From: Natronohydrobacter sp.
GTDB taxonomy: Bacteria > Pseudomonadota > Alphaproteobacteria > Rhodobacterales > Rhodobacteraceae
NCBI GenBank assembly: GCA_020832555.1
Contig: JAFIEM010000031.1
Span: 1 to 34,646 of the forward strand
Direction of reading: 5' to 3'
DNA length: 34,646 nucleotides
Part shown: positions 7,240 to 14,782 of the stretch, one piece after another
How positions within the stretch are numbered: position 1 is the first letter of the stretch
Layout of the letters: every line of letters begins with the position of its first letter
Notes under the pieces: model-generated
The model's database searches: none
What the model was told of the DNA's origin: nothing
What the model saw: only the letters and a program-made list of their open reading frames with translations
Translations under genes and position numbers: made by a program

Positions 7240-8244
7240 TTAGTGAATCAGCCGCCCCATCGCACCGGCCACATCGGCCATGCGGCAGGAAAAACCCCAT
7301 TCATTGTCATACCAGGCCAGCACGCGGACCATGCGCTTGCCCACGACCTTGGTCTGATCGGGCGCGAAGATCGAGCTGTGCGGCGTGTGGTTGAAATCGA
7401 TCGAGACTTTCGGTTCCGGGTCATAGGACAGCACCGCCCCCATCGCCCCGGCAGCCGCTTCGCGCACGATTTCATTCACATCGGCGGCGGTCACGTCGCG
7501 CCCGGCATAGAAGGTCAGATCAACGGCGCTGACATTGGGGGTGGGCACGCGCAGGGCGGTCCCATCGAGCTTGCCTGCAAGTTCCGGCAGCACCTCGCCC
7601 AAGGCTTTCGCCGCGCCGGTCGAGGTGGGGATCATCGCCATCGCAGCGGCGCGGGCGCGATACAGATCCTTGTGGCGGCGGTCCAGTGTCGGCTGGTCGC
7701 CGGTATAGCTGTGCACCGTGGTCATCACGCCCGATTCAATGCCGATGGCGTCATTCAGCACCTTGGCCAGCGGTGCCAGGCAATTCGTGGTGCAAGAGCC
7801 GTTCGAGACGACCAGATGCTCCGAGCGCAGGCTGCGATGGTTCACACCGTAAACGATGGTCGCATCGGCATTCTTGGCCGGGGCCGAGACAAGAACGCGC
7901 GAGGCCCCGCGCGACAGATGCACAGCGGCCTTGTCGCGGTCGTTGAACTTGCCGGTGCATTCCAGCACGACATCGACGCCTTCCCAGTCGAGTTCGGACG
8001 GCTCGTAGGTGGACATGACCTTGATCGGTCCGCGCCCAAGGTCCAGAGTGTCGCCCTCGACCCGGATCGAACCGGGGAAGCGACCATGCACGGAATCGTA
8101 TTTCAGCAGATGCGCATTGGTCTCGATCGGGCCGGTCGCATTGATCTTGACGACCTCGACATCATTGCGCGCACTTTCGGCGATATGCGCCAGCGTGCAG
8201 CGCCCGATCCGGCCAAACCCGTTGATCCCGATGGTGATGGTCAT
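7240..8244 (-). CDS. gap: Glyceraldehyde-3-phosphate dehydrogenase, probably NADP-preferring (paralog 2)
   Basis: A 334-aa type I GAPDH with NGFGRIGR (8-15), catalytic C151 in SNGSCTTNC and a [13 protein letters not shown]-terminus. It aligns end to end with paralog 1, but residue 36 is Ala (KINATG) where paralog 1 has Asp (AINDLG). Loss of this Asp is the change seen in NADP-dependent gluconeogenic (GapB) and photosynthetic GAPDHs, so I infer NADPH use in the biosynthetic direction. The ATG at 8244 is chosen because the family N-terminus MTITIGINGFG begins there; 15 extra in-frame residues upstream are unsupported. Two LacI-type palindromes lie 90-120 bp upstream. Confidence 0.95.
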   Translation of the reverse strand: MTITIGINGFGRIGRCTLAHIAESARNDVEVVKINATGPIETNAHLLKYDSVHGRFPGSIRVEGDTLDLGRGPIKVMSTYEPSELDWEGVDVVLECTGKFNDRDKAAVHLSRGASRVLVSAPAKNADATIVYGVNHRSLRSEHLVVSNGSCTTNCLAPLAKVLNDAIGIESGVMTTVHSYTGDQPTLDRRHKDLYRARAAAMAMIPTSTGAAKALGEVLPELAGKLDGTALRVPTPNVSAVDLTFYAGRDVTAADVNEIVREAAAGAMGAVLSYDPEPKVSIDFNHTPHSSIFAPDQTKVVGKRMVRVLAWYDNEWGFSCRMADVAGAMGRLIH

Positions 8245-8332
8245 GAGAGCTACTCCGCGCTTGCTGTGGCTTGGGGTTTCTATACCCATCGAAACCCGTC
8301 AGAAAAAGGGCGAAATCCGTTGCAAATAAAGT

Positions 8333-8346
8333 CGTTAGCGCAATCT
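8333..8346. promoter_or_regulatory. LacI-family-like operator, site 1 before second gap gene
   Basis: The sequence CGTTAGCGCAATCT shares the TTAGCGCAA core with the site before the other gap gene. It lies in the 220-bp divergent region between the gap gene and the membrane-protein gene, exactly 20 bp (about two helical turns) from site 2. Confidence 0.4.
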
Positions 8347-8352
8347 GTCGCA

Positions 8353-8366
8353 TGATAGCGCCAACG
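8353..8366. promoter_or_regulatory. LacI-family-like operator, site 2 before second gap gene
   Basis: TGATAGCGCCAACG matches TGwTAGCGCnAACG, the consensus of the three sites found near the gap genes. It is near-palindromic around the central CG. The divergent region 8245-8464 holds no gene otherwise. Confidence 0.45.
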
Positions 8367-8464
8367 CAGGCTGCGCGGATCGCTGCCGACTGGCGGCTTG
8401 CGCCTGCGCGCGCGGCGTTGCATGAAGTGACAAGATTAAAACACAGGAAGATGGCGGGCACGGA

Positions 8465-8995
8465 TTGGCCTTTCTGGACAATATCTTCGGATTGATCGAC
8501 ATGCGGTCGTTTTCCTCGGTCTGGTTCTGGATCGTGCTGGCGCTGTATTGGTCCTCGGCCAGCCAGACGATACTGGGCGCGCCCTATGATCTGATCGTCC
8601 GGGCGCGGCGCGGGGACAATCCGCAGAACGCGCAGGATCTGCAGGATCTGGTTGCGATTCATGTGCGGCGCAAACTGTCGCTGATGCGCCGGGTGGGGCA
8701 TTGGATCGTGGCCTTCAGCGCAGCCGGGCTGACAACCATCGGGGTTCTGGCCGTGGTGTACCGCCTGGAATTTGCCCAAGCCGTCATGCTGATCCTGACG
8801 CCGATGACGATTGTGCGTCTCTTGGCGCTGCGGCTTGCCTTTCGCATCGAGCGCGAACATATGGAGGGCGGTCGACTGAGCCGCGCACTGCTGACCCACC
8901 GGCTGTGGATTCAGGTGCTGGGGGTGATTTCCATTTTCGTGACCGCTGTCTGGGGCATGTTGCTGGTAATGTCGCGCTCGGCGCTGGGGTTTTAA
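8465..8995 (+). CDS. Conserved membrane protein of unknown function
   Basis: A 176-aa protein with three to four predicted membrane segments: about residues 18-38 (SSVWFWIVLALYWSSA region), 76-98 (GHWIVAFSAAGLTTIGVLAV), 102-120 and 147-170 near the C-terminus. Between the first two is a charged cytosolic stretch (RARRGDNPQNAQDLQDLV). I recall Rhodobacterales homologues being labelled component of SufBCD complex, but nothing in the sequence or neighbourhood supports a role in Fe-S assembly. Initiation appears to be TTG at 8465 with AGGAAG at 8445-8450; the next ATG (8501) lacks a ribosome site and would lose 12 conserved-looking residues. The gene ends 48 bp before mfd and is probably cotranscribed with it. 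Confidence 0.75.
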   Translation: MAFLDNIFGLIDMRSFSSVWFWIVLALYWSSASQTILGAPYDLIVRARRGDNPQNAQDLQDLVAIHVRRKLSLMRRVGHWIVAFSAAGLTTIGVLAVVYRLEFAQAVMLILTPMTIVRLLALRLAFRIEREHMEGGRLSRALLTHRLWIQVLGVISIFVTAVWGMLLVMSRSALGF

Positions 8996-9043
8996 CGGGG
9001 GCAGAGGTCCGCTAAGAGCCGACCCTGGTCAGACGGGAATATC

Positions 9044-12000
9044 GTGAACATGGCTGCTTCGCTACAGACGGTCCTGATGGGCGGTGCGCCCGAAGGGTTT
9101 GACGCCGCCCTGCTGGCGCGTGAGATCGAGAAATCGGGCGCGAGCCTGATCCATGTCGCACGCGATGACAAGCGGCTGGAAGCGATGGCGCAGGCCTTGG
9201 CGTTTTTCGCACCTGATCTGACGGTGCTGCGCTTTCCGGCCTGGGATTGTCTGCCCTATGACCGCGTATCGCCCAATCCCGAGATTGCCAGCGCGCGGAT
9301 GGCCACGCTGGCCGCTTTGGCGCATGGGGTGCCGGGGCGGTTCGTTCTCTTGACCACACTTTCGGCCGTAACCCAGCGCCTGCCTGCGCGCGATGTGGTG
9401 GCGGAAGCCTCGTTTCGCGCGGTGGTCGGCAAGCGGCTGGATGAGAACGCGCTCCGGCACTGGCTGGTGCGCATGGGGTTTTCACAATCGCCCACAGTGA
9501 CCGAACCGGGTGATTTTGCGATTCGTGGCGGGATTTTCGATATTTATCCGCCCGGCGAGGGTGGGCCGGTGCGGCTGGACCTGTTCGGCGATGTTCTGGA
9601 CGGTGCGCGGCGGTTTGACCCGGAAACACAACGCTCGCTGGAGAAGTTGCAGGTGGTCGAGTTCGCGCCTGTGTCCGAGATCATTCTGGACGATGCGGCG
9701 ATCACACGGTTCCGGCAGAATTACCGGATCGAGTTTGGCGCGGCGGGCAGTGATGATCCGCTTTATGAGGCCGTCAGCGCGGGGCGCAAGCATCAGGGCA
9801 TGGAGCATTGGCTGCCCTTCTTCCATGCCCGTATGGAGGTGCTGTTTGACTATCTGCCGGGGGCCTCGGTCGTGCTGGATGACCAGTTGCAGGGCGCGCG
9901 CGCGGCCCGCTGGGAAGGGATCGCCGATCAGTATGACGCGCGGCGCGAGGCGATGAGCGCCAAGGGGCGGCTAGACACGGTTTACAAGCCCTGCCCGCCG
10001 CATCTGCTATATCTTGATGATGCAGGCTGGCAAGGCGCGCTGGCGGGACGGCGGGTGGTGCAGTTGAACCCGCTGAAGACCGCGCCGGGGCCGGGGGTGG
10101 TTGATGCAGGCGGGCGCGCGGGGCGCAGTTTCGCGCCAGAGCGTCAGGCGGGGGCGAATGTGTTCGATGCACTGGCCGCGCATGTGACCGACTGCTTGAA
10201 ACAGGGCAATGTCGTTCTGGCCAGCCATTCCGAGGGCGCGCGCGAGCGGCTGTCGGGGCTGTTGGAAGATCACGGCGCGGGTCTGGGCACGGCGATTGCC
10301 ACAGCGCGCGATCTGGATGGCAAGAGCGGGCTGTATCTCGCGGTCTGGCCGCTGGAGGAGGGATTTGAAGCGCCCGGCCTGACCGTGATCTCGGAGCAGG
10401 ATGTGCTCGGCGACCGGCTGGTGAACCGCACCAAACGGCGCAAACGGGCCGAGAATTTCCTGCAGGACGCGCAAACGCTTAGCCCCGGCGATCTGGTGGT
10501 TCATGTCGAGCATGGGGTGGGCCGCTATACGGGGTTGGAGACCATCACCGCGATGGGCGCGCCGCATGAGTGCATCGCGCTGGAATATGCGGGCGGGGAC
10601 CGGCTGTTTCTGCCGGTCGAGAATATCGAACTGCTCTCGCGCTATGGCCATGAGGAAGGGCTTCTCGACAAGCTGGGGGGCGGTGCCTGGCAGGCGAAGA
10701 AAGCCAGGCTCAAGCAGCGCATCCGCGAGATTGCCGACAAGCTGATCCGTATTGCGGCAGAACGGCAGTTGCGCAAGGCACCGATGTTCACGGCACCCGA
10801 GGGGATTTGGGAGGAATTTCTCGCCCGTTTCCCCTATTCCGAAACCGATGACCAGTTGCGCGCCATCGAGGATGTGCTGGATGATTTCGATAGTGGGCGG
10901 CCCATGGACCGGCTGGTGGTCGGCGATGTGGGTTTCGGCAAGACCGAAGTGGCGATGCGCGCGGCCTTCATCGCGGCCATGTCAGGCGTGCAGGTGGCGG
11001 TGATCGCGCCAACAACGCTGCTGGCGCGGCAGCATTACAAGACCTTTGCCGAACGTTTCCGGGGATTTCCTATAAATGTCAGACCCTTGTCGCGCTTTGT
11101 TAATGCAAAAGATGCAAATGCCACGCGCGAGGCGCTGAGCAAGGGCACCGTAGATATCTGCATCGGCACCCATGCGCTGCTGGCCAAGGGCGTGAAATTC
11201 GCCAATCTCGGCCTGTTAGTCATTGATGAAGAACAGCATTTCGGCGTCGGCCACAAGGAACGGCTGAAGGAATTGCGCAGCGATATTCATGTGCTGACGC
11301 TGACGGCAACCCCGATCCCGCGCACGCTTCAACTGTCGCTGACAGGCGTGCGCGATCTGTCGATCATCCAGACCCCGCCGGTGGACCGTCTGGCGATCCG
11401 CACCTATGTTTCCGAGTTCGACACGCTGACGCTGCGCGAAGCGCTGTTGCGCGAGCATTACCGGGGCGGGCAGTCCTTCTTCGTGGTGCCGCGCATCTCG
11501 GACCTGCCGGAAATCGAGGATTTCCTGAAAACCCATGTGCCGGAAATCAGTTACGTCATCGCCAATGGCCAGATGGCGGCAGGCGAACTCGATGAGCGGA
11601 TGAATGCGTTTTATGACGGGAAATACGATGTGCTGCTGGCGACGAGCATCGTGGAATCCGGCCTTGATATCCCGCGCGCGAATACGATGATCGTGCACCG
11701 CGCCGATATGTTCGGGCTGGCGCAACTTTACCAGATCCGGGGCCGGGTGGGCCGGTCCAAGACCCGCGCCTATTGCTTCCTGACGACGAAACCGCGCAGC
11801 CCGCTGACCCCGCAGGCGCAGCGGCGGCTGAAACTCCTGGCCTCGCTGGACAGTCTGGGCGCCGGGTTCAATCTGGCGTCGCACGACATGGACCTGCGCG
11901 GCGCGGGCAATATCCTGGGCGAGGAACAGTCGGGCCATATCAAGGAAGTGGGCTACGAGCTGTATCAGCAGATGCTGGAGGAAACGATTGCACGGCTGCG

Positions 12001-12490
12001 CTCGGGCGAGATCACCTCGCTGGAGGATCTGGACGGGCAATGGTCGCCACAGATCAATCTTGGCGTGCCGGTGCTGATCCCGGAAGACTATGTGCCCGAT
12101 CTGGACGTGCGGCTGGGTCTGTATCGGCGCTTGTCAGGGCTAGCGAGCAAGGTCGATCTGGAAGGTTTCGCTGCCGAACTGATCGACCGGTTTGGCAAAT
12201 TACCGCGCGAGGTGAACACGCTCTTGGCGGTCGTGCGGATCAAGGCCGAGTGCAAGCGCGCGGGCATTGCGAAGCTCGATGCCGGGCCGAAAGGGGCGAC
12301 GATCCAGTTTCACCGCGACAAATACGCCTCGCCCAAAGGCTTGGTGGAGTTCATTCAGGGCGAGAAGGGGCTCGCGAAGATCAAGGATAACAAGATCATC
12401 GTGCAGCGCGACTGGACCACCGAGAAGGACCGCGTGCGCGGCGCTTTCGCGATTGCGCGGGATCTGGCGGCGCATGCGGGTGCCGTCTGA
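9044..12490 (+). CDS. mfd: Transcription-repair coupling factor
   Basis: A 1148-aa ATP-dependent DNA translocase that removes RNA polymerase stalled at lesions and recruits UvrA. Order of modules: UvrB-like N-terminal region with PAWDCLPYDRVSPNP near residue 65 and GDFAIRGGIFDIYPPG near 157; RNA-polymerase-interacting domain with GDLVVHVEHGVGRYTGLE near 482; RecG-like helicase with Walker A GDVGFGKTE (K633) and Walker B DEEQHFG (728-734), TATPIPRTL, and motif VI QIRGRVGRS; then the C-terminal TRCF domain. The length is normal. The start could be GTG 9044 or ATG 9050; GGGA at 9035-9038 fits GTG slightly better. Confidence 0.97.
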   Translation: MNMAASLQTVLMGGAPEGFDAALLAREIEKSGASLIHVARDDKRLEAMAQALAFFAPDLTVLRFPAWDCLPYDRVSPNPEIASARMATLAALAHGVPGRFVLLTTLSAVTQRLPARDVVAEASFRAVVGKRLDENALRHWLVRMGFSQSPTVTEPGDFAIRGGIFDIYPPGEGGPVRLDLFGDVLDGARRFDPETQRSLEKLQVVEFAPVSEIILDDAAITRFRQNYRIEFGAAGSDDPLYEAVSAGRKHQGMEHWLPFFHARMEVLFDYLPGASVVLDDQLQGARAARWEGIADQYDARREAMSAKGRLDTVYKPCPPHLLYLDDAGWQGALAGRRVVQLNPLKTAPGPGVVDAGGRAGRSFAPERQAGANVFDALAAHVTDCLKQGNVVLASHSEGARERLSGLLEDHGAGLGTAIATARDLDGKSGLYLAVWPLEEGFEAPGLTVISEQDVLGDRLVNRTKRRKRAENFLQDAQTLSPGDLVVHVEHGVGRYTGLETITAMGAPHECIALEYAGGDRLFLPVENIELLSRYGHEEGLLDKLGGGAWQAKKARLKQRIREIADKLIRIAAERQLRKAPMFTAPEGIWEEFLARFPYSETDDQLRAIEDVLDDFDSGRPMDRLVVGDVGFGKTEVAMRAAFIAAMSGVQVAVIAPTTLLARQHYKTFAERFRGFPINVRPLSRFVNAKDANATREALSKGTVDICIGTHALLAKGVKFANLGLLVIDEEQHFGVGHKERLKELRSDIHVLTLTATPIPRTLQLSLTGVRDLSIIQTPPVDRLAIRTYVSEFDTLTLREALLREHYRGGQSFFVVPRISDLPEIEDFLKTHVPEISYVIANGQMAAGELDERMNAFYDGKYDVLLATSIVESGLDIPRANTMIVHRADMFGLAQLYQIRGRVGRSKTRAYCFLTTKPRSPLTPQAQRRLKLLASLDSLGAGFNLASHDMDLRGAGNILGEEQSGHIKEVGYELYQQMLEETIARLRSGEITSLEDLDGQWSPQINLGVPVLIPEDYVPDLDVRLGLYRRLSGLASKVDLEGFAAELIDRFGKLPREVNTLLAVVRIKAECKRAGIAKLDAGPKGATIQFHRDKYASPKGLVEFIQGEKGLAKIKDNKIIVQRDWTTEKDRVRGAFAIARDLAAHAGAV

Positions 12491-12506
12491 GCTTTGGTTA
12501 ATGCAA

Positions 12507-12530
12507 ACGGCCGGGGCACTCCCCGGCCGT
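12507..12530. terminator. Bidirectional hairpin between mfd and Asp-rich gene
   Basis: ACGGCCGGGG (12507-12516) and CCCCGGCCGT (12521-12530) pair perfectly over 10 bp with a CACT loop, midway between two convergent genes. Only the minus strand has a short T-rich flank (TTTGCATTAA). Confidence 0.65.
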
Positions 12531-12556
12531 CGAGCGCTTGCCTGATCAGAGTCAGG

Positions 12557-13396
12557 TCAGATCACTTCTACCTCGTCCTCTTCAGGCGCGTCTTCCAGAG
12601 CCGCATCTTCATCCCCGACGAAGGCAATCATCAGCCCGTCGACATCGAAAGACTGGATCGCCTCGTTATAGGCGGCAATCAGGGCATCTGCATCCTCGAA
12701 CGGCCCCTCAAGACGGAACACTTCTTCCAGATCGTCGCCCTGATAGAAGATCACGGCATTGAACAGAGGAATGTCATTGGGTGAGGTGCTGTCCATCAAG
12801 GCGACGTAATCGGCAAAAGTGCCTTCTGCGTCTTCCGGCAGATCGTCGTTGGTAAAGATGAACCCACCAAGGATGTCGGCATCCGGATCATAGACGAAAA
12901 ACACCTTGGAATAGGTTGCATCGCCGTCGTCATCGTCCCCGTTATCGTCGTCATCGTCGTCGCCATTGTCCTCGTCTTCCGGGTTGCCCGAGACACCCTT
13001 GATCGACCCTTCCGGCGTGCTGGTCGAGGTGGCGCGAATGCCGACGAAATCGACATCCTCGATGCTGTCCACATTCAACTGGACCGTCAGAGTTTCACCC
13101 GCCTGCAGGAAGGTGGGCTTGTCCGTGCCTTCTCTGCCCAGGCCGGGACGGCTCAGAGCGATGGCATCGTCCCATTGCACCGTTTCGCCTTCGAATTGCG
13201 ATCCGCCTCCATTCATGTTCAGCGGACCGCCTAGACTGGCGCTCGCCCCTGAAAAGTCGTCATCGGCAATATAGACGGCGTTCACATCCATGAAGCCGCT
13301 ATTGACCGTGACATCGGCGAAAATCTGGCCGTCACTTTCGTAGACCGTCACAGTGTAGGACAGTCCGTTTTCCTCATAGGTAAAGACTCTGGGCAT
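12557..13396 (-). CDS. Asp/Glu-rich two-domain protein of unknown function
   Basis: A very acidic 279-aa protein without signal peptide or membrane segment. Residues 1-135 look like one beta-rich domain (VFTYEENGLSYTVTVYES at the start, FVGIRATSTSTPEGSIKGVSG at the end). An Asp/Gly/Asn linker with runs of six and four Asp occupies 139-159, and a second domain covers about 160-265, ending in an acidic tail (DEDAALEDAPEEDEVEVI). I do not recognise the family. The acidic linker could bind Ca2+ or act only as a spacer. The start at 13396 follows GAGGAG; 13 further in-frame residues upstream are less likely. It is divergent from oxyR across 352 bp, so OxyR control is possible. Confidence 0.8.
   Translation of the reverse strand: MPRVFTYEENGLSYTVTVYESDGQIFADVTVNSGFMDVNAVYIADDDFSGASASLGGPLNMNGGGSQFEGETVQWDDAIALSRPGLGREGTDKPTFLQAGETLTVQLNVDSIEDVDFVGIRATSTSTPEGSIKGVSGNPEDEDNGDDDDDDNGDDDDGDATYSKVFFVYDPDADILGGFIFTNDDLPEDAEGTFADYVALMDSTSPNDIPLFNAVIFYQGDDLEEVFRLEGPFEDADALIAAYNEAIQSFDVDGLMIAFVGDEDAALEDAPEEDEVEVI
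12921..12978 (-). repeat. GAY-type trinucleotide repeat coding for the Asp linker
   Basis: On the minus strand this is a run of GAC/GAT codons broken by GGN and AAY, encoding the Asp/Gly/Asn linker. It is imperfect at DNA level, mixing GAC and GAT, which makes slippage less likely than in a pure microsatellite. Linker length may still vary between strains. Confidence 0.7.
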
Positions 13397-13573
13397 TTCG
13401 GTCTCCTCTTGGGCCGCAAGGATGCGGGCATTCATTCAGAAGCTGTTGGAACAATACGCGACCAGAACTCGCCAAACCCGGGGCGTATTTGCGTTGGGAG
13501 CTGCGTGACGTGGCAGAAGATTACAGCCAAAGCCGATGGAAAAAGACATAAAAACAGTGTCTCATGCAGAGAT

Positions 13574-13590
13574 CTTAATAGATTGTTAAG
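13574..13590. promoter_or_regulatory. LysR-type dyad (CTTAA-N7-TTAAG)
   Basis: A perfect interrupted palindrome that contains T-N11-A, the core pattern of LysR-family sites. It lies 158 bp before oxyR and 177 bp before the divergent Asp-rich gene. It is a candidate OxyR operator; it does not match the full E. coli OxyR tetranucleotide array, so the assignment is tentative. Confidence 0.4.
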
Positions 13591-13601
13591 GGTATGTTTC
13601 G

Positions 13602-13643
13602 GCATAAAAAACAATCCGTAGAATGGAGCCGGATTGTTTATGC
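13602..13643. repeat. Bulged inverted repeat in oxyR upstream region
   Basis: AAACAATCCG (13609-13618) pairs with CGGATTGTTT (13630-13639). The stem continues as GCAT (13602-13605) with ATGC (13640-13643) if the AAA at 13606-13608 bulges out. That makes 14 paired bases in a non-coding region. There is no T-tract on the right, so it is not a standard terminator for either gene. Confidence 0.5.
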
Positions 13644-13748
13644 TGCTGCTGGGCCGGGTGCGATTGACACGCAGCGAGGATTGAAGCTGCGGTATCACTG
13701 TGACACGCAGCAGAAATGCCCGTTCCGCGGTGAAAGGACGACCCGCCG

Positions 13749-14693
13749 ATGAGAGTCACACTAAAACAACTGCTCTATTTCCGCGCGCTGGCCGAAGCGC
13801 GCAATTTCGGCCGCGCGGCCGAGATCGCCAATGTGACGCAGCCAGCCTTGTCCATGCAGATCAAGGAGTTGGAGGCGGCTTTGGGAGTACAGCTTGTCGA
13901 GCGCCTGCCGCGCGATGTGCGGCTGACGCGCGAGGGGCGCGCGGTGCTGGAGCGCGCGGAACGGGTGCTGGCGGAAGCGATGGAACTGGAAGCCAGTGCA
14001 CGGCGCGAGGATCTGGGGGCGGCGCTGAATGTCGGCATGATCCCCACGGTTGCGCCCTACCTGCTGGCGGGCACTCTGGCGCGGTTGCGGGCCGCAGATA
14101 TCACGCGTGAATTGCGGCTGCGCGAGGCGCAGACAGCGGATTTGCTGGCCGCGCTGCGCGACGGGCGACTGGATGCGGTTGTGCTGGCCGATCCGCCTGC
14201 AAGCCCGGATCTGGAGGCCGCGCGGCTGTTCGAGGACCGGTTTGTGCTGTCGGGCACGCAGGCGCGGCTGGAGGCCCTGGGCGACGGGTCCGAAGCGCTG
14301 CGTCCGATGGCGCTGCGGCCCGAGCATCTGCTGCTGCTGGATGAGGGACATTGTCTGGCCGATCAGGCCTTGGAATTCTGCCGACTTGACCGACGACAGA
14401 CACGGCTGGATCTCGGGGCATCGTCGCTCGCCACGCTCTGCGGGCTGGTGGCAGAAGGCTTCGGGCTGACATTTCTGCCGGAAATCGCGCTGGCCTCGGA
14501 AACAGCGGCAAGCCCGGCGCTGAGCCTGCGCCGGTTTGACGCGCCGGAACCTGCGCGCCAGATCGCGCTGGTGCGGCGCAAGGGCAGCGCGGGCGGGGTC
14601 TGGTTCGAGGATTTGCAGGCACATCTCTGCGCTGCGGGAGGCGAGTTGCTGGCACGCGCCGAAGTGATTGCCCCCCGCCGCAACCTGTCATGA
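13749..14693 (+). CDS. oxyR: OxyR, hydrogen-peroxide-sensing LysR-type regulator
   Basis: A 314-aa LysR-type regulator. The N-terminal winged helix-turn-helix covers residues 1-60 (FRALAEARNFGRAAEIANVTQPALSMQI, in the usual LysR position). The redox loop LLLLDEGHCLADQALEFC carries Cys202 and Cys211, spaced as Cys199/Cys208 of E. coli OxyR, whose disulfide switches the protein on. The following ASSLATLCGLVAEGFGLTFLP also matches OxyR. This makes OxyR far likelier than a generic LysR protein. AAGGA precedes the ATG. Catalase or peroxiredoxin genes, its common neighbours, are absent here; the divergent gene encodes the Asp-rich unknown protein instead. Confidence 0.92.
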   Translation: MRVTLKQLLYFRALAEARNFGRAAEIANVTQPALSMQIKELEAALGVQLVERLPRDVRLTREGRAVLERAERVLAEAMELEASARREDLGAALNVGMIPTVAPYLLAGTLARLRAADITRELRLREAQTADLLAALRDGRLDAVVLADPPASPDLEAARLFEDRFVLSGTQARLEALGDGSEALRPMALRPEHLLLLDEGHCLADQALEFCRLDRRQTRLDLGASSLATLCGLVAEGFGLTFLPEIALASETAASPALSLRRFDAPEPARQIALVRRKGSAGGVWFEDLQAHLCAAGGELLARAEVIAPRRNLS

Positions 14694-14782
14694 GCGGGAC
14701 GCATGGCGGTCTTGCGCGGGATGCGTTGTTTTTCGGGCGATTCAGGGATATGTGAAACCCAGATTTTGGAGGAGGTCCCGCC

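Larger units (their letters stand above)
13397..13748. promoter_or_regulatory. 352-bp divergent control region between Asp-rich gene and oxyR
   Basis: No convincing gene is present. It holds an A/T-rich middle (about 13535-13645), a LysR-type dyad at 13574-13590, a bulged hairpin at 13602-13643, and an 11-bp direct repeat TGACACGCAGC at 13665-13675 and 13701-13711 (36 bp apart) just before oxyR. Short open frames on both strands have no ribosome site and no recognisable protein character. Confidence 0.6.

Noticed and set aside
8245..8464. Small RNA or tRNA in the gap-gene divergent region
   Set aside because: No cloverleaf or terminator was found. The region is explained by operators and two divergent promoters.
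12921..12978. Phase-variable microsatellite in the Asp-rich gene
   Set aside because: The repeat mixes GAC, GAT, GGN and AAY and is a multiple of three, so slippage would change only linker length and is not an on/off switch.
13409..13698. Short open frames on both strands of the oxyR divergent region (70 and 88 codons)
   Set aside because: No ribosome site, no recognisable domains, and they overlap palindromes and AT-rich promoter-like DNA.
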